Below, one piece after another: positions 48,070-60,828 of a DNA stretch of 64,000 nt (the first letter of the stretch is position 1; each line of letters starts with the position of its first letter). The notes beneath the pieces were generated by a model that was not told the origin of the DNA, ran no database searches, and saw nothing but the letters and a program-made list of their open reading frames with translations. The position numbers and the translations under genes are program-made. The DNA is from Voacanga thouarsii (Eukaryota; Streptophyta; Magnoliopsida; Gentianales; Apocynaceae), in the NCBI GenBank assembly GCA_026120185.1, contig JANUWF010001101.1:1860001-1924000 (forward strand), in the 5' to 3' direction.

Positions 48070-49965
48070 ATTATGGGGAGAACAGAAACAGTATAAGAAA
48101 GATCTTAATTGGACAATATCATTAAATTATCTTGATCCGCGTATAAACACGTGTGAACTTGAAGTTCAAAAGATAATTCATTTGCAAAGTATTGCAAATC
48201 CAAATCAAATGCCAGACACTTTTGTTAACTTCAGAAAAGTTACAAAATCGCATATTCCAGCTATAAATGCTTCTATTCGAATTGAAGTTCCAGCAGAACA
48301 AAAGATTATACTTATAGCTGCTGAGTCAAAAGCATGTCAGAAGCATGGCCGACCTCTTAGTTCTAAAGATAAAAATCCTCGAAAGAAAAGAGGATTAAAT
48401 GATCCAGATGTTCATAGTAAATTTCTATCAATTATACCACTTTCGGTAGAAGTTGAAATTGGATAGAAACAATTATTGATAATATGTTTACATACAATAT
48501 ATCTCTTAATGTTACACAGGATAATGATGATCCTGAACTAATATCAGTTGATGAATGTCGGTATAGAAAAGATTGGCTACAATAGAAATATGCGATTCAA
48601 TCGGAGTTAAATGCACTGACACAACGTAAAGTCTTTAGACCTGCAGTCTGAACACCAAAAGGTGTAAAACCTATTGGCTATGAATGGATATTTGTGAGAA
48701 AGGGCAATGAAAATAATGAAATCATACGAGATAAAGTACGGTTAGTAGCCTAAAATTTTTCACAAAGACCGGGTATTGATTATAATGAAACTTATTCTTC
48801 TATTGTTGATGTTATTACACTCCAATATCTTATCAGTTTGGCAGTATATAAAAAGATAGATATGCGCCTATTAGATGTTGTCACTACTTACTTGTATGAA
48901 AATTTGGAAAATGATGTTTACATGAAAATCACCGAAGGATTTCATATGCCTAAAGCATATAAACATTATCCTCGTGAAAATTACCCTATCAAGTTACAGA
49001 AATCATTATATGGCTTGAAGCAATTTGGGCGCATGTGATTCAATCGTCTTAGTGAATATTTATTGAAAGCGGGATTTATAAATGACCAGGTATGTCCATG
49101 TGTTTTTATTAAGAAATATGATTCTAAATTTGTGATATATGTTGATGATATTAATCTTATTGGAACTCCTGAAGAGCTCCACGAAACAATTGATTATTCG
49201 ACATCAAGGATGTTGGTAAAATTACATTTTGCCTTGGCTTACAAATTGAACATTTGGCAAGTTTCATCAATCAACATATACAACAAAAGTTCTAAAAAGC
49301 TTTTACATGGACAAAGCACATCCATTGAGTATTCCAATGATCGTCCAGTCATTAGATGTGAAGAAAGATTTTGACCTCAAGAAGATGATGAAGAACTCCT
49401 TGGTCCTGAAATACCATATCTCAGTGCAATTTGTGTATTGATGTATCTTATTAGCAATACATGACCTGATATTATATTTGCTGTCAATTTATTAGCAAGA
49501 TTTAGTTCTTCACCAATATGACGACATTAGAATGGAATTAAACAAGTCATTCGATATCTCCAAGCAGCTACTTCTTCAAATCATGCTGAAAGTATAGCCA
49601 TTCATGAAGCAAACAGAGAATGCGTATGGTTACGATAAATGATTCATGATATTTGAAAAAGTTGTAGATTATCATCTATCGGAGATATTCCAACTCCTCT
49701 TTATGAAGACAATGCAACTTGCATAACTCAAATACGAGGAGGATATATTAAAGGAGATTGGACAAAATATATTTCATCAAAATTCTTCTTTACTCATGAA
49801 CTCCAGAAGAAAGGTAAAATTGATGTGTTACAAATTCGGTCATGTGACAACCTCGCAGATATTTTCACGAAGACTTTACCGACTACAACATTTGAGAAGT
49901 TAAGATATAAAATTGGTATGCGTCAGTTTAAAGATTTAAAGGAATTATCTCATCAGGATGAGTAA
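48070..49965 (+). pseudogene. Copia integrase C-terminus, RT and RNase H (element 2)
   Basis: Pieces matching element 1: YLDPRINTCELEVQKIIHLQ, RT motifs IKLQKSLYGLKQFGRM and YVDDINLIGTPEEL, and RNase H end LYEDNATCI and DIFTKTLP before a stop at 49963-49965. Several in-frame stops and frameshifts are present. About 170 bases are deleted near 49562 relative to element 1, fusing RYLQ directly to AATSSNHAE and removing the first part of RNase H, including the YADA-type motif. The copy is dead. Confidence 0.85.
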
Positions 49966-50090
49966 TAAATAGACATATAGAATAGTGTACTATTTTTCCT
50001 TCACTAGATTTTTTTTCCTACTGAGTTTTTATCTAATAAGGTTTTAACGAGATATATTCTTTATGTAATGGATGGATATCCAATGGGGAG

Positions 50091-50456
50091 TGTTGTAAAT
50101 ATTTGAATTAGTGGAAGCTCCACTAATTATGGATTTATGTGAATTATTAGAAAATTAGTGGAAGCTCCACTAATTAGTGAAAACTCCACTAATTATGAAT
50201 TTTTATGGATGTCCATCATTTAGTGGAGACGCCACTAATTAATATTAGTGGAAGATGATGTATTCTACTAATTAAGAGCTCTATAAATAGAGTTATTCTC
50301 TAAACTTGTAATACACCATCATTTTGTGAAAGAATTGTGATTGTGAGAGAAATTTGTGAGAGATTTGAAGAAATTATTGTATAAAGAATAATTAGAGTTT
50401 TATTAGTGTATAGTGTGTAGATTTTTTTTTTCTAACACTACTCAAATTTTATAACA
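50091..50456 (+). repeat. Right LTR of copia element 2
   Basis: Starts TGTTGTAAAT after a polypurine tract (AATGGGGAG) and ends ATAACA before the ACAAC duplication. It has two copies of a palindromic motif built from TTAGTGGAAGCTCCACTAA, against one in element 1. Confidence 0.9.
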
Positions 50457-50461
50457 ACAAC

Positions 50462-52200
50462 TTGATTTTCTTAAGATTTCGCACACGTATTGTTTAATAT
50501 TTTATTTTTAATAAAAAAATAATTACTATAATATAATATACTATTCAATAGTTAGAGACATTTTTATACTTTTTTTATTTTAAAATATTTATTTATAATT
50601 TTTTTATTTTAAAAATTTATTTATATATATATATATTTAAAACTAATGATTAATTTTTTTTATTTTTCTATTTATTCTAAGTTAATTACATAATTTTTCA
50701 AATTTTTTTACCAATTAATAATTATTATATTTTTAATATGAATATATTATAAATTTTATTTAAATTATAATATTATTTTAAATATTTTTATCTGTGTGTA
50801 AAAATTTTATAAATAAGTATTTTAAAACAGAGATTTTATTTCTTTTTTTGACATATCTTATCACAAATGCCAGAAAACATGGGCTTTGTGCTTTGGGCTC
50901 TTACCTTATCAATAAGCCTGCTGTCTCTTTAAAATTTCATTAACCCACCACGCAACACAGCACTTCTGCAATTTTAGCGGTAAGGGATACTTCAATTTCC
51001 GCCAATAAATTCAAACAACCCTTTACTTAATAAAGAAAGGAATACCACTCCATATATAATTGTATTCAAACAACTTTCACAAACTCTAACAATGCTTGCG
51101 TGATGATAAAAGCCAACGCCAGCAGATTTTTAGCTAAGGGCTAATCAAAATCCTCAAAAGTTGTGTCAAAGATTTCTCTTCTAGAAATTGCTCCAAAAAC
51201 GCACTCATACATTTATTAATATTTTGATTCAGAGGGAGGGCGGGGGGAAGGGAGATGCGGAGTAGGGAGGGCTTCTTTAGAATCAACACTTCAGTCTCAA
51301 CTGAGAGAAATAAAAATATCCGACTCAATTACAGGGACAATGTCGAGAAGAAAAAGAGGGGATAGAAGCAAATGAGTACCTGAGGACAGCTCGCTGAATC
51401 AAATGAGTACTTGAGGAAATAATCCCCCATCTTTCAGCTGTTTAAATTGAATTCCCAACCGAATCTAGTTGATTGCAAGCCTTAAATTAACAATCAATAT
51501 ATCAAGAACAATCCATAACAGGTGTTAATCACAATTCTTAACAACGCATTTGTAAATCAAACAAGCAACTAAAATATACAATAATATGAGCCATCCAACA
51601 AAAAATAAAAAAATAAAAAAATCTAATTGCTACTTGGAGCACATATATAAACAAAACCAAATGCTAGCATTTGCTACTATAAAATTAGAAATTTAACATT
51701 CAATTAGCATTTATCTCTTTTGTATATTTCTTTAATCCCAAAACTACTTCTTCCATTATCAAAAACAAAACAATAAAAAAAACTATGAATATTGAAGAAA
51801 TTCGAACAAAAGCAGAATTTAAATTGAAGAGACATAATAAATCACTGTAATCTTCATAATTGCTGTACTGTAAAAAGACAATCCAAATAATATTTATCTA
51901 ATATTGTAAAGAGATATGTAAAAGTTATTTGCCTCTCTATTTAGCTAAAATTAAAACTATTTATTATATGAATTCATTCACAAATATCCTTAGACAAATA
52001 GCAATTATTCCATAAGTTTATTTTCTAATATTTTTTAATATATTATTAACGTAAAATATTATATACATTAAATATTTTAAATATATCATTAGCAAAAAAT
52101 GATTACCTAAGGATAGCACGGGTACATGATTTTGCATCTTCTGTGAGACAGTTTCCTAATAATCCTATAAATTTAAGTTTATGAGAATAGAAAATAATAT
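50462..52200. other. AT-rich spacer
   Basis: No gene is seen. Long A/T-rich stretches; the ORF at 51134-51328 (-) has no recognisable motif. Confidence 0.5.
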
Positions 52201-53850
52201 AGAGGAATCTCCTTCTACAGGACAACTTCCCAAAGCCAAACTGTGGCTAGAAATTGAGAGTCCTCTTACAAGTTGGCAAACTACACTGATTAAATTTATT
52301 ATCCAAACTATTCATATGAACTCCATGTAAACCTTCCCCTCCGCATCAAGAACTGTGTTAGTCTTGACAAAATTATCAGGAATTTCTAGTGGGGAGATAA
52401 GGATGATTCCAAAAGACACTTGCATCCAGTTGCATGGAACCATATTTGTGCACTAAAACAATTTGAAAGATTGGGATTGAATTTTATGAAGGATTTAAAC
52501 AATGGTTTTATGACCAAGCTAGAATGGCAAACCTGTGCTCAACTGGAAAAAAGTTGGGTGAAGTTGATAAGAACTAAATCTATGGGAGGAAGGAAAGTGT
52601 GGGATTTGAAACTATCCAATTGGAGGAACTTAAATTTGGAAAGGAAATCTAAATAGCATTGATGTACTGCATGATAGACTTTGTTTCAAGGTAGGACAAG
52701 CTTCAAATTTGAATATCTAGAAAGACCCTTGGATCCTAATTATCTATAACTTTAAGCCTCTTAGTCAATTAGAACCTTTCAATCTTTGGAATGTGTACAA
52801 AACTTGATCACGAGAAATAACACCGGCAATTTTAACATCGTTTGCAATTTATTCCCCCTTCACATATTTAAAGAAATCCTTAGGATTAAAATTCTAACAA
52901 ATTTGGAATATGATATCCCATTTTAGGTTCCCTCCACGTCAGGGAACTTTCTTGCGCGGTGTGCCTACATGACAGAATGCCAAGAAAGATTTGCTTGTAA
53001 TTCCACTCTACTGAGGCAACTATGGAAGAAAGTTTGATTTTCTTATCTTCATGAAAGACACAAATGTTTTCATATGGAAGGTGATGTCTAATACTTTGGC
53101 GGACCAAATCTAGACTGGCATGAGTAATACAAATTGAGGATATTCAATAGTTTATTTGTAGACAAGAAGAGAAAAATGTAGGACATCGAGGAAAATCTAG
53201 AGCATCTCTTTCTCCAATGCCCACTATCCATTACTAGCTGGTTGAATTCCAAATAGCAAATTCGCTTGGGAAGATTTACAAATTGGTCAATAAAAGATGG
53301 GTTAAAGAGCTATATGATAAGAAGATTCTGTTCCTCATGAACTAACTTGAAAAATGAAAAATTCTAAACTTTGCAGCTATAAGTATGGAAATAGCATGGA
53401 TGCAACGTAATAGATCAGAATAGAAGAGAAGTGTATATAGTGGGATAGCTTGTTGGAAGGGGTGAGAAGGAATGTTTTTGTTATTGGGATGCAACCTTGA
53501 AAAGGATCCTCGAGTAAGGTATGGAAAATTGTAAACAGGTATGGACCATCCTACCGCAAAATTGGATCAAATTAAAATTTGATACATCACTTAGAAATGG
53601 TGAGATAGCTCAAGATGTGTATGCGAAACCACGAGGGGAGAATCGTGCAAATTTGGCGTAGGCATTTTGAAGTTGATGGAATCTTCACCCCAAAAGCATA
53701 TGTCGCTTTACAAGCTATTAAGATTGGATATTCTAAAAATTATTTTTGAAAAGAATATTGTGGATATAATCTTAGTACTACAAGGGCACTCATCTGCAGA
53801 GGATTGACAAGAGAAGGAGTTCATTCAATAAAGTAGATCGCTCATATCCA
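52200..53850 (+). pseudogene. LINE (non-LTR) retrotransposon remnant
   Basis: From about 52285 the translation shows the end of an L1-type reverse transcriptase: TLIKFIIQTIHMNSM, then LDKIIRNF*WGDKDD and HPVAWNHICALKQFERLGLN (usual form HLVxWxxICxPKxxGGLGL). Around 53190-53250 NLEHLFLQCPLSITSWL matches the zf-RVT (zinc-binding RT-associated) region. Near 53570 KLKFDTSLRNGEIA resembles the start of the C-terminal RNase H domain. Stops and frameshifts occur throughout. The upstream ORF1, endonuclease and most of the RT are missing, as expected for a 5 prime truncated copy. No poly(A) tail or target duplication was fixed. Confidence 0.75.
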
Positions 53851-54121
53851 ACTATCCTGAATAGCAAATTAGATATACTCTTAAACTATGCAATTAGACT
53901 ATTCATAATATTACTAAATAGACTCACTTATATAATTTTTATAATTATATAGACCCCTTCCTAATTTGTCTTGTAGTGTTATGTATTAGGGGTGTTACTT
54001 GTGAGGATACTTTATTCATTTTGATTTAGTACAATGTAATGGTTAGCATGGTATTCAGTTAAAAGCAAAGAAAAGAAAATCTTTAGTTTTTCAATGGCAT
54101 TTCATTCCCGCTTTAATAAAG

Positions 54122-54160
54122 TGAATTAAACAACAACAACAATAACAACAACAATAATAA
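54122..54160. repeat. CAA/AAT microsatellite
   Basis: Short run of CAA and AAT trinucleotides directly before the putative start of the SIRE-like LTR. Confidence 0.7.
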
Positions 54161-55429
54161 TGTTAGCCCTAAGAGTATTCTCCCTATATTTTGACATATA
54201 ACAAACATTGATGAGGACTAACCTGTGTGATTTACATGTAATAGGACATGTTTGACCTCAATTCTTTCAAAGCATGCAAATAAGATTGCTAAGCAACTCT
54301 TGAGTAATAGAATCCGAGAATGGGTGTCAAGCTAAGAGATTGCATACCAAGAAATCATTGCAGAAGAACCTTAGATTAGAAATCGTTGTAAGGTATTTCC
54401 TGTGTAAATTCCTATGTCTTTTTTGCCTTATGATTCAATTTATTTCTACTTTGAAGCACCAAGCAAAAAGGTTTCAAAGTCTTAAGTCTTTAGAATTTTG
54501 GATTGAGTAGTTGAGATGACTCTGTGTCCAAAAGCCTCGTCCAAAACTCTGTGAACAGTATCAAATCGATTCTGTCTAAAAAAGTGTCATTTTGGACTTT
54601 CCTTTTGGACACACCCTCGTCTAATACTTGAGTCCAAAACTCTGAAAAATCTGACAGCGTGAAACTAACCGTTTCTAGCCATTGGAGCTCTACTTTTTGC
54701 TCTAGTTTTAAAACTCAATTTTAAAGTAGATTTTTGTCCTATCTTTCTAAGAAATACTCTTACTCTCTAGAATACAAAAATCTCCCTTTTCATAGTGCTT
54801 CAAAGTGAAATCAAATTGCTTCAAAAAGGTAAAGGTTGTTTTATGCTCATTTACTTGTACATTTGCTCAAAAGTGTGAGCTATCTTTGGTTCATTTCAAT
54901 AATCTTTCTTGTGTATCAAGGTTGTGGTGTAAAACTCATGGATGAACCTTAATTTTTTGATTGATTGAGAGGTTTTGGTAAAAATCAAGTGTGGTGATTA
55001 TCTTATATAATTGGTGTAGATAAACACCATTGAGTTGGGTGAGTATAATGAAATCTGATTGAAAATTCTTAAGTGTGAGCTTAAGGTAGTGGATGTAGAT
55101 TTTGGTAGATCGAACCACTATAAATCTCGTGGTCTCTCTCTCTCTTTGCATTTAATTTTGACAAGCTGCAAACTTCCCTGCTTAAAAGTTTTCAAACCAC
55201 TCAAGAGCAACTTTTATGTTTCTTACCAACACATCTTCATTCTTGTATTAATTGCATGTCTTATGTCTCATCTCATTCAGATTGTAATTGATCTTTAAGT
55301 CATTCCAAAAGCTCATCGTTATATCAGTAGCAAACTTCCTGATCTGAAATACAAAGGAGTATCTCAAAATAGATTTTTAAAAAAGTGTTTTAAATTTGTT
55401 AAAAATCTTATTCACCCCCCTCTAAAGTG

Positions 55430-55441
55430 TGGTATCAGAGC
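55430..55441 (+). other. Primer binding site for initiator Met-tRNA
   Basis: TGGTATCAGAGC is the standard plant retrotransposon PBS complementary to the 3 prime end of initiator methionine tRNA. It marks the inner edge of the left LTR. Confidence 0.85.
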
Positions 55442-55487
55442 TTTGTCTACTCTTCTTTGGCTAAACAGCCTTGTAGAAAAAATCCTT

Positions 55488-56701
55488 ATGGCAAATATCT
55501 CCTCTCTTCCTTATGTCGAAGGATCCTCGACAAATAGACCTCATTTGTTCACTAGAAGCAATTACATTTTTCTGAAAAAATCAAATGAAGATCTATGTTT
55601 GATCAATAAATTTTGAGCTGTGGAACTTAATTGAAAGAGGACCATATATTCTTTCTAGAAGTATTGAAGGTTGAATGGTTCCAAAACAAAGTGATGAATA
55701 TGATGTTGAAGACAATGCTAAAATGATATTAAATTTTCAAGCTATAAATATTCTGTATTGTGCCCTTGATGTCTAAATATAACTGAGTAAGTGGCTGTGA
55801 TTCAGCCCATGACATGTGGAGATTGCTTGAAATTACCCATGAGGGGACTAATCAAGTGAAGGAGTCTAAGTTGGGACTTTTGATTCATAATTATGAATTA
55901 TTTACTATGAAGCTAAATGAGAGTATAACTAATATGTTTATTAGATTTACAAACATTGCAAACGGACTTAAGGCCTATGGGAAAATCTATTTCCTTGGCG
56001 AACAAAATAGAAAAATTCTAAATGCCTTGCCAAAGAGCTGGCAACCTAAAGCTCTAGTTGTGGAGGAATCCAAAGACCTGAAAATTTTACTGATTGAAGA
56101 GCTAATTGACTCTCTTCTAACTCATAAAATGAAACTCAAGAGGTTTCAAGAATCTGATGACCATGACAAAGGCAAAAGAGGAATAACACTGGAAACTACT
56201 GATGAGAACGCTGAAAGTAGCCAATCTGACAGTGATGATGGAATTGATGTAGATATCGAAGAATTGGCTATGATTGCAAAGAAATTTAGAAGAATGTTCA
56301 AAAAAGAAAACTTCAAAAGAGGAAAGAATTTCGTGAAAAGGAAGGGGCAAACATCATCATTTAAGCCTCAATGCTATGAATGCAAGAGTACAGAACATTT
56401 CATTGATGACTGCCTAATAGCTAAAGAGAAAGAAGGCAAAATGCTCAAAAAGAAAAAGAAGGATCTAAAAACAAAGAAGGGCAAAGGACTAATCGGAACT
56501 TGGGATCAAAATGAATCCGAATCTGAGGAAAATCGAGATTTTGAAAATGAAATTGCCAACATATGCATCATGTTAGTGGAGGACAAGGTAAACTCCTCCT
56601 CATCTAACCTTGTAGCTGAATTACATGATTCTACTTGCGACAATATTGATGATCAAAATGCTCTTCTTATTGCTATGTTTCGTGAACTAAAAAGAATGTA
56701 A
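55488..56701 (+). pseudogene. SIRE-like gag
   Basis: The ATG at 55488 starts MANISSLPYVEGSSTNRP and runs into stops. From 55814 a long open frame (295 residues to 56701) covers the gag core: MWRLLEITHEGTNQVKESK, then FTNIANGLKAYGK and ILNALPKSWQPK. A zinc knuckle CYECKSTEHFIDDC (C-X2-C-X4-H-X4-C) follows, then a Lys-rich stretch. The usual Gly before the His is replaced. Gag packages the element RNA. A further coding remnant continues out of frame to about 57270, including a second zinc-knuckle-like CGKNRHNASRC. Confidence 0.85.
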
Positions 56702-57292
56702 AAAAGGAATAAGAAAATAAAGGTGAAAATTGATTTACTATTAACTGAAAATTACAATTTGATAAGTGAGAACAAAAATCTACTTGACTCTATGTACTAC
56801 CTGAATGTTGAAAAAGAAATTATTTCGAATTTCTTGAAATGTTCTACTCATATGAATGAATGTTTGTATGATTAAGTCTCATCCCTTAAAATCATGATCT
56901 GTGAATTCAATAATATGAAAATGAAGATTGATGATCTCACTACTTGTATTGAAAAATTCACTGATAGTTGAAGCAACCTGAATAAGCTTCTTAGAACTCA
57001 ACGAATAGCTGGAAATAGAAATGCCCTTAGCTATAACAGTTTGCACAAATCAGGAAAACACAAGTCCAATTTTGTAAAAGCAAGTTCCTCAAACAAAAAT
57101 AACACAGGTTGAACTTATTGTGGCAAAAATAGACACAATGCATCTAGGTGTTATGTTAGGAAAAGCATTGAGTTAGGAATGAAATTTGATTGGAGAATTA
57201 AAAGAATCATCACTAACCCTCATGGACCCAAGAAGATATGGGTACCAAAAATCACTCTCCCATCTTATGTATAGGTACATTCACTGGAGAAA

Positions 57293-57616
57293 ATGAGTTT
57301 TACAAAGTGGTTCTTGGATAGTGGATGTTCAAGACACATAATCGAAAATATAACCCTGTTAGAAGATGTTCAAGCTACAAATGATGGGTTTGTTACCTTT
57401 GGAGCCAAAAAGAAAGGAAAGATATTTGGCATAGGTAACATTGGTAAAGGATCCTCAATCATTATCAAACAAGTATTATTGATTGATAAGCTGAAATACA
57501 ACCTACTTAGCATTAGTCAATTATGTGACAATGGTTGCAAAGTCATTTTTGAGAAAGATTTTTGCTCTATTATGGACAACTCAAATAATGAAACAATTTT
57601 CGTTGCTAACCAGTAA
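57293..57616 (+). pseudogene. Copia protease
   Basis: The frame contains FLDSGCSRHI, the aspartic protease active-site motif (DSG), and the family's later blocks GKGSSIIIKQVLLID and NLLSISQLCDNGCKVIF. It is interrupted at 57616, where the next frame takes over, so a frameshift lies near 57600. The enzyme would cut the Gag-Pol polyprotein. Confidence 0.85.
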
Positions 57617-57619
57617 CCA

Positions 57620-58600
57620 AGTTGGGAATGTATATGTATTCTATCTTGATGATCTTATAACTCATGATATTAGATGTCTCCCTGTGCATGATAATGATGC
57701 CTATCTTTGGCATAGAAGATTAGGCCATATATCATTTGATTTGCTAAATAAATTATTCTCAAAAGAGCTTATTAGGGGATTGCCCAAAATAAAGTTTGAT
57801 AAAAGCAAAATATGTGATGCATGTTAATTTGGAAAGCAGATCAAAACTTTTTTCAAATCCAAGAAAATGATTTCTACCTTAAAACCCCTTGAATTAATAC
57901 ATATGGATTTGTTTGGACCAAGGAAGACCACTAACCTTGGTGGTAAGAGGTATGCTTATGTTCTAGTTAATGATTTCTCAAGATTTACTTGGATTTTGTT
58001 TCTCAGACAAAAAGATAAAGCATTTTTTGAATTCTCTAAATTATTCAAGTGCGACCAAAACTCTATTAGATGCAAATTGATTTCTATTAGGAGTGACAAT
58101 GGTGAGGCAACAGTGAGTTTACATACTTTTGTGATGAAAATAGAATTTTTCACAATTTTTTAGCTACTAAAATCCCTCAACAAAACGGTGTTGTTGAGAG
58201 AAAAAATAGAACCTTGCAAGAAATAGTTAGATCCATGATTTGTGAAAACTCTTTTCCAAAATACTTTTGGGTTGAAACTGTCAATACAACGTGTTATATT
58301 GTTAACTGAGTAATGTTAAGACCCTTTCTAAGAAAAACACCCTTTGAGCTTATGTTTAACAAAACTCCATCAATCTTTTATTTTAAAGTATTTGGCTATA
58401 AATATTTTGTTCTTAATAGCCGAGACAATCTTGAAAAATTTGATAGCAAATCTGATGAGGTTATATTCCTTGGATACTCTTCCAATAAAAAAGTATAGAG
58501 TGTACAATAAGAGAACTCTATGTGTGGAAGAATCCGTACATGTTGTCTTTGATGAATGTAACATTTATACATCAAGAAAGGATGATGTTGTTGTAGGAAG
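57620..58600 (+). pseudogene. Copia pre-integrase and integrase core
   Basis: YLWHRRLGHISFDLLNKL and KICDAC form the HHCC zinc-binding pre-integrase region. The core follows: LIHMDLFGPRK (first Asp), ISIRSDNGEA (second Asp) and PQQNGVVERKNRTLQE (Glu), then FGYKYFVLNSRDNLEKFDSK and FLGYSS. The catalytic triad is thus all present but spread over three frames with stops near 57827, 58162 and 58307. Confidence 0.85.
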
Positions 58601-58879
58601 TTAAAAAGAAAGAGGGAAAGAACAGCACAAAGCACCATCACTGGACATTCATGCCAAAGAAGAGGAATTGAAAGAGTAACATGCTGAACAAAGTAAGCAA
58701 GAAACTGAAGAGCTCACTGATCAAGGGTTACCAAAGGATTGGAAGTACAAAGTTGGTCATCTAAAAGAGTAAATTATTAGTGATCCCAGCTGTGGAGTTA
58801 AAACTAGATGGTATTTTGTAGACAATTTTGCTCTACTCTTTAGTATTGAATCTAACTGTATTGATGTGGCCTTACATGA

Positions 58880-60360
58880 TGATTTTTGAATACTAGCCAT
58901 GCAAGAGGAGCTGAACTAATTTGAGAAAAATCAAGTTTGGAAACTCGTCCCTAGACCACATGATCACCCGATTATAGGTACCAAGTGGGTTTTTAGAAAC
59001 AAACTTGATGAAAATGGAATGATGATTAGAAATAAATCTAGATTTGTTGCTCAATGATTCAATCAAGAAGAAGACATTGACTATGATGAGATATTTGCTC
59101 CCGTTACTAGATTAGAATCCATAACAATGCTCCTTGCCTTTGCATCTTTCAAAAATTTCATACTTTATCAAATGGATGTTAAAAGTGTATTTTTGATTGG
59201 TTTTATTGAAGATGAGGTATATGTAGAACAACCTCCAGATTTTATTCAGAGCACTTTCCAAATTACATTTTCAAACTTTCAAAGGCTCTCTATGGTTTAA
59301 AACATGCCCCCACGAACTTGGTATGAAAGGTTTAGTGGATTCTTGCTCTCAAAAAGTTTTTCAAGAGACTTGATTGATACTACATTGTTTATTAAGATAG
59401 AAAATTCTGATAATCTTCTCATTGTCCAAATTTATGTTAATGATATCATTTTTTGTGCTATTAATGAATCATTGTGTAAGATGTTTGCTAAGAATATGCA
59501 ACAAGAATTCAAGATGAGTATGATAGGAGAACTCAACTTCTTCCTCAGGCTGCAAATTAAACAAATTAAAGATGGAATTTTTCTAAATCAAGCTAAGTAC
59601 GTTAAAGAACTGCTCAAGAGGTTCGGTATGAATAAAGTCAAAGAAATCAGTATATCTATGAGAACCTCTCTAAAGCTTGACAAGAATGAAAAGGGTAAGA
59701 AAGTGGACGAATCAAAATACAGTGCTATGACTGAAAGTTTGTTATATCTTACTGCTAGTCAACCATACATTATGTTTTCAGTGTGTTTCTGTATCAAATT
59801 TCAATCGTGTCTTATGCGCCGTAAAACTCATCCTTAGATATTTGGTTGGAACATATGATTATGGGTTACGGTATCCTCATACTAACATCTTTGATCTTAT
59901 AGACTATACTGATGCAGACTATGTAGGCTATAAAGTTGAACGAAAAAGCACTAGCGGGCACTGCTAATTTTTCGAACACTCTCTAATGTCATGGCATAGC
60001 AAAAAATAGGTCTATGTATGCCTTCCATTGAAGCTGAATACATTGTAGTATGGAGCTGTTGTGCGCAAATTTTGTGAATGAAAAAGACATTACTTGATTT
60101 TAGTCTCAATTTTGATTGCGTACCCTATACTATGTGATAATACAAGTGCAATCAATTTAACAAAAAATCCTATTCAACATTCTAGGACCAAGCATATTGA
60201 GGTTAAGTATTATTTTATTAATGATCATGTACTTAAAGGTGATGTTTGTGTAGAATATATCCTTACAAATGAACAACTTGCTGACATATTTGCAAAACCC
60301 CTAGCTGAAGACAGATTCTTCTTTCTGAGAAGAGGTTTAGGAATTACCAAAATTATATAA
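58880..60360 (+). pseudogene. Copia reverse transcriptase and RNase H
   Basis: Starts with WKLVPRPHDHPIIGTKWVFR, then DYDEIFAPVTRLESI and YQMDVKSVFL. The large open piece 59304-59837 carries LLIVQIYVNDIIFCAINES, where the second catalytic Asp of the usual YVDD is Asn. RNase H follows with DYTDADYVGYKVERKSTSGH, LCDNTSAINLTKNP and IFAKPLAEDRFFFLR, stopping at 60358-60360. Many stops interrupt it. Confidence 0.88.
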
Positions 60361-60828
60361 TTGACATATTTGCCAAAGATTTGTTGTTTTTATTTGTAGA
60401 ATCACTGAAGACACAACTTTTGGACAAAGCTTTTGGATGCACTATTTGAAAAAACATGACTCCAAAATCGCCTCAGTTGAACTGTTTTTATTCTTTTTGG
60501 ATGAACGAACTCAGTCTAAGTTTAAAATATCGGTAGCTCAAAATTTATGAAAAGCCAAATATTTTTGTTATCGGTGAAACGAAAAATGAGCCCAGAAATG
60601 ACTTTTCAAAATTTTCAAATGTCCGCGCTCTTCTCAATACCCCTAAAAAGTCTCTGATATAAAGCACTTGATTGTATCTATCATATCTAGAACCTAGGAA
60701 ATCTCAAAAGAAAAGGCTTTCACTCACTCTCTCTTGAAAATCAGAAACTGACATTGTTCTTTGTCACTCTTAACTTTATCTTCTCTAAAACAAAACCAAA
60801 AATCCTTCATCTTTTCCTCATTTCTGTT

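Larger units (their letters stand above)
45186..50456 (+). mobile_element. Second RKD-carrying copia element, older copy
   Basis: Bounded by LTRs (45186-45564 and 50091-50456) that start TGTTGTAAA and, on the right, end ATAACA. It is flanked by the target duplication ACAAC (45181-45185 and 50457-50461). Its contents match element 1 in the same order: PBS-like TTATCAGCACGAG, gag remnant, antisense RKD gene, integrase C-terminus, RT, RNase H, polypurine tract. The two LTRs differ at many positions and in length, so this insertion is older than element 1. The same antisense gene at the same internal position shows both descend from one capture event. Confidence 0.93.

Noticed and set aside
47861..48466. 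201-codon + strand ORF
   Set aside because: Its first half is translated microsatellite and antisense RKD leader; only the end is real integrase sequence, listed under element 2.
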